Source: Chamaecyparis obtusa (taxonomy: Eukaryota; Streptophyta; Pinopsida; Cupressales; Cupressaceae). From it: a DNA stretch of 64,000 nt. Within the stretch, counting starts at the first letter, position 1. Every line of letters begins with the position of its first letter. The position numbers and the translations under genes are program-made. Below are positions 1 through 11,917 of this stretch, piece after piece. The notes below the pieces were generated by a model, which had not been told where the DNA came from, made no database searches, and was given only the letters and a program-made list of their open reading frames with translations. The DNA lies in NCBI GenBank assembly GCA_027943335.1, contig BSBK01005650.1:1522501-1586500 (forward strand), given 5' to 3'.

Positions 1-682
1 TGTTGGAGAATTGTTGCTAAAATACTATCAAAATCTCTATTCATTGTTGTGGCTTGCATGGTGGATATACATGATCATTTTGGTGTATTGCATGTTTCTT
101 CTCATCTCTCAAATTAAAGTAGGATTTCATTTCATGTTGTTAGAATAGAAGTAGATGGCTAGTTGTAGGGTGATATTGGTAAATGTTTGATAGGGATCTA
201 TATACTAGGCCACTATCATCTTAGTGGCTTGTTAAGAAGCCTTGTGTGGTAATCTAGTCTCATTCCCCTTGAATCATTGCATCTATGGAGGTAACGCCGC
301 TGGCAAGCTTTCATTAGGTTGATCCCCGTCCATTTGCCAATCTTTCCCTTCTATAGGAGTAGTAGTAAAGCAAGAAGTAATCTAGTAGTTGAAGTTTTAG
401 AAGAGCAAAGTTGGAAGTGATATAAATTGGAAAATCATTGAGTATACATTGCAAACCTAAATCCCATTATCATCATAGCGAGAATTTGACATCCTCAAGT
501 GAACAGCGTAAGCCCGCCTAAGTGATTACCAGCAAATCACATTTATATAACTGAGTTAGTATCCACAGGTGTAAGGAACCTTGGAGTATTTTCATATTCT
601 TTGTGAGTATATACTTTTCAAGAGAGGGTTGAGTGTTTGGTACGCTGTATCAAGTATTCAATTGCTATATGTTATGTAGTGG
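1..682. other. Unassigned AT-rich sequence, possibly an old LTR or leader
   Basis: No convincing coding region is visible on either strand. The text has the look of a decayed LTR U5/leader (short T-rich runs, no long frames) and ends near 660-690 in a segment reading TAGTGGTACAAAATTGAC. I could not pair it with another copy in the window, so its class is unknown. Confidence 0.3.
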
Positions 683-975
683 TACAAAATTGACATCAAC
701 AAAATGGCCTCTCAGATTTTTGATTTTTTAAAATTACAAATTGGCATGCATCACATTTGCATTGAAATTTTAAATTGCATTGATTTTTAAAATACAAATT
801 TACCCCGATTTTTAAATTACAAATTGGCCTTAAATTTTCTTTGGAAAATTAAATATAAAATCCAGCCCAAATTATCATTTGAAATAAAACATTTAATGGG
901 CCACTTTGAAAGGAAAATTTGCCAAGCATAAGGATTTTGCCATTGAAATTGCCAAATTGCAAAGTTGATCTCTCC
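683..975 (-). repeat. Distal part of a minus-strand LTR-like block split by A1
   Basis: AT-rich sequence with runs of TTTAAATTACAAATTGG-like words and no coding capacity. It is the left flank of A1. After removing A1, it joins directly to 6827 onward, because the 5-bp TCTCC target duplication brackets A1. It therefore probably belongs to the same old block as 6827-7657. The left limit is a guess. Confidence 0.4.
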
Positions 976-2307
976 TATAATGTCCCCGTTTTTAGACTTA
1001 TGGTATTAGCTTGGTTTGGCGACTCTCACAGGCTAATCAGGCGATCAGAGGGGGTCAGATGGTGGAGTCAGTGTTGGGATTCCATTCTGGAGGTTCAGAT
1101 TATCAGGTTTGCTCTTCGCTCGAGTCATTTTGGTCAACTTACTATTTTTAGTAAGTGGTATTTGGGGTATGGCCAGGATTAGCAGGGTGTCTGCATAGAG
1201 TGTCAGATGTCTCATGATTGAGTTTTAGAGAATCTCCAGTTTGAGAGACTATTTTTAGTAAGTCTATTTTTAGCAGTTGGTTATTTTTGGCAGTGGGTTA
1301 TTTCCGGTAGGGCAGTTGGCGTTTGAGGCTCTGGTGTCGAAAATGAGTTTGTACAGTCAGTTGGATTCAGAGGCTTTTGGTTTTTAAAGTTATCGTTATC
1401 AAATTAAATTAGTTTAATTTAATAACTTTAATACTTTATAACTTTAATGTTATAAAGTGAAGAGGTCATTTAAAAGCCTTTTTAATGAAACAAGTGAAAT
1501 TGTGCTTTTTCCGAAAAAGCTATATATTCTACTCGAATAAGCACTTTCATTCATCCATTGTTCATTTTGATAAAAAATTATGAAGTCTTTTGTTGAGAGC
1601 TTTCAACAAGGGTTTGAGGACTGATTCCTCTCTGCTGCATTTTGAATCATTCCTGTGGTGGTGAATTGTGTATTTGATTCTACTGAAGAAATTCTGATAA
1701 TTCATGGCTGCGAATTGATGCTGATGTATATCAATTTGGTTCAACAATAAATTGAATTCATTACTTCTATAGCTGGGTTCGATTTTCTCTTATCTGGGTG
1801 CCATTGCTGAGTAAAGGAGGCTGATGTATCTCCTTATGATTGTTGCATTGACTGTACGGCTGCCTACCAATAAATACAGGCTGCATTAATTATTTTGGAA
1901 GCTGCGTTTCAATTTTAGGGAGCCATGTTTTGATTTCAAAAAGCTGCGTGGAGTCCTTTCTTGCCTGTGAGTTCTTCCTAGGAGGCAGCGTTTTGATTCC
2001 TTGAGTTGCGAAATTCTTCCTAGGGCTGCGTGACAACACCTGGAGTTTATTCATCATTCAGCAAGCATACTTTGCTTGCTAGGTGCCATTTTTTGATGGA
2101 AATAATTTTCAGAATTTGAATTTACAAATTCTTTGTACATTCATATTTATGAGTTTAATTTATAAATGGATTATTTGAAATTTATGATATTATAATTGTG
2201 AAGAAATATCCAAGTTATATATTTTCCTTGATAAAATTCTGTGGAAAGTGTTATCTATTTCAAAGAATTGAATTTCCTGGACCCAAGAGCCAGTCAGGCT
2301 CTTTACA
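976..2307 (+). repeat. A1 5' LTR
   Basis: Begins TATAATGTCCCC (a decayed TGTAATGTCCCC) and ends GGCTCTTTACA. It carries the shared U3 palindrome at 1137-1156 and a decayed second half-copy near 1245-1265. A stretch of TTTAAAGTTATC-type AT-rich sequence lies near 1384-1460. The R-U5 half (from about 1540) is nearly the same as in the minus-strand solo LTRs at 8076 and 54648, although their U3 halves differ. Confidence 0.93.
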
Positions 2308-2308
2308 G

Positions 2309-2319
2309 TGGTATCAAAG
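2309..2319 (+). other. A1 primer-binding site
   Basis: TGGTATCAAAG starts one base after the 5' LTR. It matches the plant initiator-Met tRNA 3' end except for A where G is usual in TGGTATCAGAG. The next bases, CCTGCCATC at about 2328, match the leader of chromovirus H (about 23963) and of B1. Confidence 0.85.
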
Positions 2320-2405
2320 TATTTTTCCTGCCATCCTGTGGGGTCTGGATTCATTTCTATTCAGAAGTATTTTAAAAGTGACCAGCACTTCCATTTTCCC
2401 TAGCT

Positions 2406-5400
2406 ATGGATAAATATAGGAGACCCAGTTCCAGAAGTCATCGTAGCAGTAAGAGAAATAGAGAGGAATTAAATGCTTTAGGAGAAAGCATGGAGAGACT
2501 TGACTGCATTAGCAAAGATTGGTAGAGAGTCTGTCGGATCTAGTTACAGTAGACAGGGCAGCGAGATATATGGTCTCTGCCTTTAGAAGGCTAACATCGA
2601 GTTTGCAGGGGAGAAGGCTGGAGTTTTCTTCGACAAGAGTCCATGATGTTGATGTTCCTACATCTAGTTCAGCACTTGCTATTCCCATCCGCAGTGGTGG
2701 TGATAGATTTATTGCACAGGAGCCAGTGGATGTTTCAGTGCCATTGGTTGATAGCAGCGCTGAGCATCACCAGGTTGAGGCTCCCAGAGCAGTCACTACG
2801 GATTGTACAGAGTCAGCCGATGTTGCAGTTATCACTGAGTGTTGAGACTCTTTCATGGAGAGTTATTATTGGAGATGTTTATGTCAGCTATAGTAGTGCC
2901 GCTCCAGTTCAGGAGGCAGTTACTTCCTCAGTTGGGACTGAGGTATGTACGGGGTCTCCCAGTGGTGAGGTTGGTGATCTGGGCATTACAACGGGGTCAG
3001 TTGATGATAGTTCGTGCTCCAACATTATTGGTGCACAACCTGACGTGGAGTCATGTGTGCAGAGTCACGTGTTAGCAGTTGAGATTTCAGCAGGAGATGT
3101 GGGAGCTGATAGTATAGACACATCTGATGACACTTTTGAGGATGCTGTGAGTTGCATGGGAGATGACACCCCCTGTGAGATGTTGGGTGATGACTGCGAG
3201 GAGCGTATGAGCTCTAACAGCTCAAAGATTTATGATAGCAGTCGCAGTGTGGGATCAATATAGGAGACCGTGGTTTTTTCCTGTGTTGAGGATGTGAGCA
3301 TGGACCTTTCTAGTGATGACACTCAGGATGGGAGTGTTGCATTTGATTTGGGCGACTTAGTTTCATGCCACAGTTTAGTTGATTTACATGACGACATTGA
3401 GTCATGAATGCAGCCAGAGTTAGTAGAGGAGATGCAGTTAGATGATGTGTACACTAGCATTGTAGATATCTCCGATGCTGAGAGCGAGGATGATGAGTGC
3501 TGTAGTATTTCTGGCTTTCTATATCTGACTTTTGGTGTAGATTCAACGTTGTCATATGGTGGTGATGGGTTCCAAGATTCTGTGTTACAGGGACTCACAG
3601 ATGAGGACAGGGAAGCTTATGAGTGGCAGGAGTTTGTTACAACCAGGGCTTTCACTTTTAGAGAGGGGGTTACTTCATCGGTAACTCTTGTGGATGTATC
3701 CCAGGATCTGGACTGTCAGATGGTTGCAGAGGATGAGGAAGCTGGAGATTGTATTGAGTTGGATTCAGCAGTAGCTTCCCCAGGGTTAGATGAGGACGTG
3801 TCCGATGCCTGCACTTAGTTTGTAGATGTGTACTTAGATGTAAGTACACCGAGAGATGGTGATCTTGAGGGGAGTTTGTTGGGTACAGCTTCCTCTCATA
3901 GTGTAGACAGTGCGTTTGAGGTGGTTCATAGAAGGCCCGTTGTGCAGAGTCATTATGTGACTAGCCAGTTGCGAGTTGATGAGAGAGATATTACTTCTAC
4001 TCTTGAGCATTTTGATGCCGCTCGTCAGTTGTTTGCTGTTTATGGTTGGGGTGCTCCTATGAAAGATGAGTCCAGCAGTGGTTACCTTTCCTTGACATAG
4101 ATTCATTCTTTGCGTGAGGCTGTCAAGATTTTGAGACATAATTACTTACAGATGGTAGCCGACCGAGATCACCTAGTTGAGTGGGGGAGTACAGCTTATG
4201 AGGCATTGATGGACAGAGAGGAGGAGGTGAGTGAGCTTATCCAGGAGCTCACAGCGACTACTGAGGTTTTAGAGGACACTCAGTGGGCTCTTCAGGAGTC
4301 GTAGATTCAGCTAGAGGAGGTGACCGCGGAGTTGGAGCATTTACGGTCCACACCAGCCCCAGACCCAGTTCGATTGCACATTGAGGTGGTTGGTGGTGAG
4401 TTTGTTCTCATGGTTGGGGATGAGGAACATGATGATGTGGCAGACACACATGTTTAGGATATGGGAGCATTTGGTACGGATGAGGTAGGAGTACCTGTGG
4501 AGTTAAGCTCTCAGGTTGATTTGCTTCCTTTAGTTGGGAGTGAATCTATTTTATCATCTCACATAGCTGATAGCATGGGACAGTTGGCTGTGCCACATTT
4601 TCAGAGGAATCAGCTTTGGATTGCGGGGGAGCAAGTTGATGCTTCCACGTATAATTTCTACTGCACCGAGTCATTTATGGAGTATTTACTTGAGAGTGCA
4701 GATGTGCGACAGGATTTGTATAGAGTGTCTGAGGGTACTCTCATCCGAGGCTCTTGTGCTATTCGGAGGTTGGTAGGGAAGATTGTGGAGACTCTATCTA
4801 CTATGCTTCCCCACAGGGATTTCGAGGTTGGGTTTGTTGAGAGGGTTGCTTAGGTTCCTACCCAGCCTACAGTTATGCGGAGTCAGAGATTGGAATCATC
4901 TCTTGATTCCTAGTTTGGTAATGATGAGCCATTGATAGAGATTGGGGCTTCTTACCGGCATTATACAGTGGGGTATGCTCATTATTTTTCTTTTGACCCA
5001 CAGGTGGAAGATTTGATCTCATGCAGGGGTAAACCGACTCTAGTATCTTACCATCCATTATGGGATGGATTAGCACCATCATTTGCAGATGGATTTGGTA
5101 GTTGCAGGTTAGATTACTTGCAGTATCCACACACTCAGGACTGTTTATCAGAGAACAGAGTTGATAACAATGATTTAGGTACATTTGGTCATTGTCGTTT
5201 TCTTAGTGCAGTTGGGTGTGAGTGTTGGATAGATAGGGACTCAGGTTTTGACAACGTTATTATTTCAGTTGGGTTGAGTTCCACTGGGTTGTTTTCTGCA
5301 GCAACATCTACAGTTGGTCTTCGAATGTTGTTTTCAGTGGTGTCTGTTTTGCCGATGTTGGTTTTTTCTTCACAGGAGTATGGTGAGGATAGGGACATTA

Positions 5401-5434
5401 CTTATGACCATCCTTGGGATCCGGGTGGTTTATG
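2406..5434 (+). pseudogene. A1 internal protein: acidic coiled-coil, not gag or pol
   Basis: The frame opens with ATG at 2406 (MDKYRR) and is broken by stops and frameshifts into pieces at 2519-2845, 2643-3263, 3408-3818, 3828-4100, 4110-4304, 4461-4853 and 4932-5434. In order there is a basic start, a VDRAARYMV motif, a long Asp/Glu/Ser-rich stretch, a heptad-like coiled coil (LREAVKILRHNYLQM through LEDTQWALQE), and a C-terminal region with SFDPQVEDL and SYHPLWDGLAPS. B1 on the other strand has the same motifs in the same order, so this is a real ancestral protein. No zinc knuckle, D-T/S-G, YVDD/FFDD or integrase signature is visible. Function is unknown; a gag substitute, a nucleoprotein cofactor or captured host sequence are all possible. 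Confidence 0.75.
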
Positions 5435-5448
5435 ATGCTTATTTTTCC

Positions 5449-5483
5449 TGATTGCTTGACAAGCAATCTTTGGAAGGGAGGAT
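5449..5483 (+). other. A1 pre-PPT block and polypurine tract
   Basis: GCTTGACAAGCAATCTTTGG followed by AAGGGAGGAT lies directly before the 3' LTR at 5484. The same block occurs before the 3' LTRs of H (39293-39326), D1 (45511-45550, minus) and F1 (62526-62558). In H it encodes the last residues of pol (LLEDKQFLEW). Confidence 0.8.
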
Positions 5484-6821
5484 TGTATTGTCCCTATTTT
5501 TAAACTTATGGGATTAGCTTGGTTTGGCAACCCTCATAGGCTAATCAGGCGATCAGAGGGGGTCAGATGGTGGAGCCAGTGTTGGGATTCCATTTTGGAG
5601 GTTCAGATTATCAGGTTTGCTCTTCGCTCGAGTCATTTTGGTCAACTTACTATTTTTAGTAAGTGGTATTTGGGGTATGTCCAGGATTAGCAAGGTGTTT
5701 GCACGGAGTGTCAGATGTCTTAGGATCGAGTTTTAGAGAATCTCCAGTTTGAGAGACTTACTATTTTTAGTAAGTCTATTTTTAGCAGCTGACTATTTTT
5801 GGCAGTGGGTTATTTCCGGTAGGGCAGTTGGTGTTTGAGGCTCTGGTGTCGGAAATGAGTTTGTACAGTCAGCAGGATTCAAAGGCTTTTGGCATTTAAA
5901 GTTATCGTTATTAAATTAAATTATTTTAATTTAATAACTTTAATAATACTTTATAACTTTAATGTTATAAAGTGAAGAGGTCATTTAAAAACCTTTTAAA
6001 TGAAAAAAGTGAAATTGTGCTTTTTCCGAAAAAGCAATATATTCTACTCGAAAAAGCACTTTCATTCATCCATTGTTCATTTTGATAAAGAAATATGAAG
6101 TCTTTTGTTGAGAGCTTTCAACAAGGGTTTGAGGACTGATTCCTCTCTGCCGCACTTTGAATCATTCCTGTGGTGGTGAATTCTGCATTTGATTCTACTG
6201 AAATTTTTTTGATAATTCATGGCTGCGAATTGATGCTGATGTATATCAATTTGGTTCAAGAATAAATTGAATTCATTACTTCTACAGCTGGGTTCAATTT
6301 TCTCTTATCTGGATGCCATTGCTGAGTAAGGGAGGCTGATGTATCTCCTTCTGATTGCTGCATTGACTGTACGACTGCTTACCAAAAAATACAGGCTGCA
6401 TTAATTATTTTGGAAGCTGTGTTTCAATTTCAGGGAGCCACGTTTTGATTTCAAAAAGCTGCGTGGAGTCTTTTCTTGCCTACGAGTTCTTCCTAGGAGG
6501 CAGCGTTTTGATTCCTTGAGCTGCAAAATTCTTCCTAGGGCTGCATGACAACACCTGGAGTTTATTCATCATTCAGCACGCATACTTTGCTTGCCAGGTG
6601 CCATTTTTTGATGGAAATAATTTTCAGAATTTGAATTTATAGATTCTTTGTACATTCATACCTGTGAGTTTAATTTATAAATGGATTATTTGAAATTTAT
6701 GATATTATAATTGTGAAGAAATATCCAAGTTATATATTTTCCTTGATTAAATTCTGTGGGACTGTTATCTATTTCAAAGAATTGAATTTCCTGGAGCCAA
6801 GAGCCAGTCAGGCTCTTTACA
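5484..6821 (+). repeat. A1 3' LTR
   Basis: Begins TGTATTGTCCC and ends GGCTCTTTACA. It is collinear with the 5' LTR over its whole length, including the U3 palindrome at about 5646-5665, and is followed by the TCTCC target duplicate. Confidence 0.93.
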
Positions 6822-6826
6822 TCTCC

Positions 6827-7657
6827 ATCTTGCACAATTACCTCTACCAACTTGCAACATCACTTCTCTCAATTCGTAATAGCTTGCAGAAGCCCACTTG
6901 CCAAATTGTAAAGACTTGCTTCCCAACTTGAAATTGTTTTATCTCCTTGTAAATTGTAATTTTCTTTAGCCAAAAATAATTTTCTTAATAATAATAATTC
7001 CACTTGGCTAAAAGAAAATTGTTTTCTCATGTTGATCTTACCATTTTGAAATGTTAAGCTTCCCTCAAGTTAATTGAAATTTTGCCAAGATGCAAGAACA
7101 CTCCTACCAACTCGCATGAATATGCCTACCAACTTGCAGGAACTCTCTCACCAAATTGTGAAAAGTGAACATTAAAATTGCAATTTTGACACTTAGAATT
7201 TGGATTGTTCAAAATTTTTTTAGTCAAATGTACTCAATTAAATTACTCAATTCCACTTTTTCAATTTCCACAATTTGCAAAATTTCACCAAATTTCCCAA
7301 AAAATTTATTAGTCCATGAAATCTAGATTTTGCTTGCAAAAAATTTCAAGTAAAAAATATATTCAAAATCGATTCTAAATCCAAATCTTTATTTTGGATT
7401 TGCAAGCAAAAATCATCTTGTTGGAAAACCAAAATACAGACTTAGCTAAAATCACAATTTTCATCGTTTTGGAATCAAAATCCAACCTCTTCGCACCAAA
7501 AATTCTCACTGCTCAACCTCTCAAATAATCTCCAAATTTTGCAGGCCACTTTTGACTCTCCTTTAACATCACCAACTTGGGAGAATTGCCAAAACACCTA
7601 CTGCTAAAAAAAGAAAGAGGGGGTCCCCATTTTGAATGGGGCGATGGTGTGAAAAAA
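6827..7657 (-). repeat. Minus-strand LTR-like block (family C) ending at a shared motif
   Basis: No gene is visible. Read on the minus strand, the block begins near 7657 with GTGAGTTTTTTTCACACC and continues CATCGCCCCATT, GGGGACCCCCTC. The same opening is found on the plus strand at 41502-41560. In both places it abuts a truncated coding region, so it is probably the 5' tip of an LTR. The rest is AT-rich with repeated CAAATTTTGC- and AACTTGCA-like words. Confidence 0.5.
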
Positions 7658-10600
7658 ACTCACGACAAGTATGAAGTCTATCTGTGCAACAAGAACTAGT
7701 ACTCCAAAAGCATCTGTACCATATCCCACATATCCATCCTCTGCAAAACCATCATGGATATGCTGACTCTGCAAGTAGCCTCTTGCTAACTTGCAACAAC
7801 TAACCCTATCAACTAAAGAGGGTGTAAGCCCATCCCATAAAGGATGGTATGAACCTAGAGCCAACCCACACCTACGTGAAACCAATTCCTCTACCTGTGG
7901 GTCAAAAGAAATGATGAGCACTCCTCACCGTGTAGTTGCGATAAAATGCCCCGATCTCTGTTAGAGGCTCATCATCATCAAACTGAGAACTAAGAGATGG
8001 CTCCAATCTCTCTCTCCAAAAAACTGGTTGGGCAGGATCTCGGGTAACCCTCTCATCAAACCCAACCACAAAATTTGTAAAGAGCCTGACTGGCTCCTAG
8101 CTCCAAGAAATTCAATTCTTTGAAATAGATAACACTTCCATAGAATTTTATCAAGGAAAATATATAACTTGGATATTTCTTCACAATTATAATATCATAA
8201 ATTTCAAATAATCCATTCATAAATTAAACTCACAGGTATGAATGTACAAAGAATTTGTAAATTCAAATTTTGAAAATTAATTCCATCAAAAAATGGCACC
8301 TGGCAAGCAAAGATTGCGTGCTGAATGATAAATAAACTCCAGGTGTTATCACCCAGCCCTAGGAAGAATTTCCCAGCTCAAGGAATCAAAACGCTGCCTC
8401 CTAGGAAGAACTCGCAGGCAAGAAAGGACTCCACACAGCTGTTTGAAATCAGAACGTGGCTCCCTGAAATTGAAACGCAGCTTCCAAAATAATTAATGCA
8501 GCCTGTATTTATTGGTAAGCAGCAATACAGTCAATGCAGCAATCATAAGGAGATACATCAGCCTCCCTTACACAACAATGGCATCCAGATAAGAGAAAAT
8601 CGAACCCAGCTGTAGAAGTAATGAATTCAATTTATTCTTGAACCAAATTGATATACATTAGCATCAATTCGTAGCCATGAATTATCAGAATTTCTTCAGT
8701 AGAATCAAATGCACAATTCACCACCACAGGAATGATTCAAAGTGCAGCAGAGAGGAATCAATCCTCAAACCCTCGTTGAAAGCTCTCGACAAAAGACTTT
8801 ATAATTTTTATCAAAATGAACAATGCATGATTTTCCTTTCACAAAGCATTGCTTTTATAATTCAAAAGTGTCTTCTCTCACACACTTTTCATTTAAAACA
8901 CTTTTTATACTTAGGCACATATTGAATAATATAATGTATTAATTCATTTGGCTCTAAAAAAAGCCTTTTCACCAATATCTTGAAATTATGACACTCTTGG
9001 TCCCTGTTTCTTGTGCCTAAGATTTAAAACTTTTCATCTTGGTTCCAGCGAGCTATAACACTAAGGTATCCAGCATATAATACCAACAAAAATGGCAACC
9101 TTAGCAAATTTAATTAAATAATAATAATAAACCACCTGTCTTGCGAAAACAACTGAAGAAGCGTCTGAATCGAAATCTGTCTACATAAGATTGATCCAGA
9201 TGATGAAAGATGATGAATGAACTTGACGGGGTGACTTACTAAAAATAGGCGCTCTCTCCAAGATTCTTGGAGCCCAAACTGGAAGCCAGAAATGAAAATC
9301 GAGAGCATCATTCAACTCCTCTAACTCATCTGAGCTCATTGGAACTATCCATTGACTTACTATAAATAGTAAGTTCACATCAAAGACCCTCTAAACACCT
9401 CGCCAGACCACAAGGATCACAATAATGACCTGGCACCATCAGATTAATGACCTGCAAAAAATGGGGACATTACAAAATCCCTTTGGGGAAGCATTATAGT
9501 CAAAGTCTCTACACGTTCCCACCAAAACCTAAATACCGCGAGATCCCCGGATGAGAGTATCCTTAGAAGCTCCGAATGGTCCCTCTTACAATTCCAGACT
9601 CTCAAGTAGATACTTCATAAATGACTTTGTGTAGTATAAATTATACGAAGAAGCATCAACGTGCTCCCTTGCAACCCACAACTGATCCCTTTGAAATTGT
9701 GACACTACCAACTATCTATCGCTATCAACTGTATGAGGTGAAGTAATAGATTTTCTTCTAGAAGAAGGAAATGAATCCCCATGAAAGCTTGTCTCCAAAT
9801 CAGATGATACCTTGCCCAAGTCTTCTGAAGAAGAGGGAGTAGTGTCAAAAATTGGCATACAACTCTCTGAAGAATCGACTACTGTAACATCAGGACTCTC
9901 AATAACCTGTTCCACATCATATCTGTCAGCATGCTAACTATTGGAGGACTTGGTACAACAAGAAACTCTTTGCAGTCCTCCATTGAAGTGCTCATCTCAT
10001 CTGTAACTACTGCACTCGTATCAAGGATGGATGTAACTGCACCCTCATCACATCCACAATCCCTATCCATGGAAGTCAACTCACCACCAACCACCACTAT
10101 ATGTTGCTGAATTGGATCTGGGGCCAGCGTAGACTGTACACGCTCCAACTCCACGACCACCTCTCTCAACTGTAGCTGCAACTCCTGGAGAGCCAATTGG
10201 GTGCTCTCCAACACCTCAAAAGTCACCTCAAGCTCATGGGTGAGCTCAATCATCTCCTCTTTCCCTAACAATGCATCGTAACAAGTGCTACCCCACTCAA
10301 GAAGGTAATCCCTATCAACTACAACGTGTAAATAATTCTGCTTCAAGATCCTGACAGCCTCTCGAAGTGAATGAATCTCTGCTAGGGAAAGGCAACCACC
10401 ACCGTGCTCATTTGACATAGGAGCACCCCAACCATATACAACCAACATCTGCTGGATGACATCATAATGCTCAAGAGCTGAAGAAATATCACCATTGCTC
10501 ACCTTCAGCTATCTGGTCACATGATGTCTCTGCATACCCTGGCTCCTACGTAAGCTCTTTGATTCACTAACTGCATTGTGATAGGAAACTGTATTCTCAC

Positions 10601-11817
10601 TGCTCACCACATGATCACTAACATCATGTGCGCTAACAACCTCACACATGTCCATTAGCGAAGTACTGCTATTGGGTACCTCTGCAAATATCTCCTCTGA
10701 AGGAGTGGAAGCCATAGCTATATCACTCCTTGCATGCCTCTGCTTCCCCGTCCACTGTAAGTCCTTGTAAATCATGATCTTGGGACCTATCATCAACCAA
10801 TGAGTCTTTTGAACCATTTTCTAAAATCTGATATGAAAATCTAGACTTGCTAAAGCATGAGTCATCCTCATAAATATCATCAGAAGTGCCCACATCACAA
10901 GTGTCAATATCATCCACTTGTAAACCCTTTGCTATCTCGTGTTGCTGCACACATGACCCATTGCTGTCATAAAAATCAGAATCACTATGGCATGAGCACT
11001 CATCATTTAACTCATTCCTAACACTCGAATCGTGAGTGTCATCACCAGGTAACTCCATGCTCTCGTCCTCAACACAGGAGAAGACTACTGTCTCCTGCAC
11101 TGACTCAACACTATGCTTGCTGCCATAAAAATCAAAGCTCTCAATGCTCATATCGTCCTTGCAGTCTTCAAAAACAACTCTCTCATCAAGAGAGTCTAAA
11201 CTAGTGGTGGTATCAACTGCCTCTGCAACACTTGCCCTATCAGCAATACTATCAACATGATCAAATAAGAGTCCATTGTCCTGAGAATCAGACCTTGTGT
11301 CACTGACATTTTCATAACCACTAATTGGAGTGAGGCTGTCATCAAGAATAGTCAACATGTCATCATTATTTTCTTGTTCACTAACTCTGGTCTCATCAAG
11401 ATGCTGGGACTCGGTGTTGTTGTCCTCTAATGAAACAGACACATCCACACGTCCCTGTGTAGAATCTCCAACATCATAACTGCAAATAGGACTAGTGGCT
11501 GCCCCACTAAGCACATGATCATCTTCACCATGATCACTAGCTGCTGAAAATTCATTGTGAAGACTCCTGGATGTCTCACCTGTGAAATTCTCTAGTTTCT
11601 CTTCCTGCATTCTCCGTGATGAAGACTTTTTGAAGAAGAAAACCATAAACCTAGCTGCCCTGTCGACAGTTGTTGGATCGGAAAGCCTTGCATTTAGCCT
11701 TTCCTGAGTTTGCCTTAGTTTCTCCATTTCATTTGCCAAGGCAAATGTTTTCTTCCTGAACTTAGACACACTGCTCAACTGGTTTCCATATTTACTGGAT
11801 TTCCTATATTTATCCAT
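7658..11817 (-). pseudogene. B1 internal protein: acidic coiled-coil, better preserved than in A1
   Basis: Starts with MDKYRK at 11817. The first 364 codons (to 10723) are open: basic N-terminus, helix around KLRQTQERLNARL, VDRAARFMV, then a long Asp/Ser/Glu-rich tract. Later pieces follow in other frames at 10509-10817, 9879-10502 and 9712-9915. The 9879-10502 piece holds the coiled coil (LREAVRILKQNYLHV, DRDYLLEWGS, ALQELQLQL). After the solo LTR, the C-terminal part (SFDPQVEELVSRR, SYHPLWDGLTPS) runs from 8070 to about 7657. The family has no recognised retroviral domain. The long surviving open frame suggests selection while the family was active, or simply a younger copy than A1. Confidence 0.78.
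8076..9474 (-). mobile_element. Solo LTR inside B1 coding region
   Basis: On the minus strand it runs TGTAATGTCCCC to AGGCTCTTTACA with no interior. Flanks are AAATT (8071-8075) and AAATC (9475-9479), a 5-bp duplication with one change. The B1 protein resumes across it (RDF before, VVGF after), showing precise insertion. U3 palindrome at 9355-9374. Its U3 matches the solo LTR at 51473, while its R-U5 matches A1. Confidence 0.92.
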
Positions 11818-11904
11818 GATTAAAATAACTTGCGAGAGTGCTGATCACTCACATATCAAGCGTGGGAACTCAAAATTTCCAACCCTGCAAGATGGCAGGA
11901 AACC

Positions 11905-11916
11905 TCTCTGAAACCA
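11905..11916 (-). other. B1 primer-binding site
   Basis: On the minus strand TGGTTTCAGAGA follows the 5' LTR, a one-change version of TGGTATCAGAG. It is followed by CCTGCCATCTTG, as in H. Confidence 0.75.
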
Positions 11917-11917
11917 T

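Larger units (their letters stand above)
976..6821 (+). mobile_element. Element A1: complete non-autonomous LTR retrotransposon
   Basis: Two LTRs (976-2307 and 5484-6821) in the same orientation enclose a 3.2 kb interior. The element is bracketed by a perfect 5-bp target duplication, TCTCC, at 971-975 and 6822-6826. A primer-binding site complementary to initiator-Met tRNA follows the 5' LTR, and a purine tract (GGAAGGGAGGAT) precedes the 3' LTR. The interior has no recognisable gag zinc knuckle, protease, reverse transcriptase or integrase. It holds only a degenerate frame for an acidic coiled-coil protein shared with B1, D1 and F1. Its mobilisation must have depended on enzymes supplied in trans. 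Many of the LTR-to-LTR differences look like C/T or G/A transitions, as expected for methylated, long-silent DNA. Confidence 0.93.

Noticed and set aside
9476..11917. 8076-9474 as the 3' LTR of B1
   Set aside because: B1 coding sequence continues on the far side (RDF before, VVGF after), so it is an insertion within B1.
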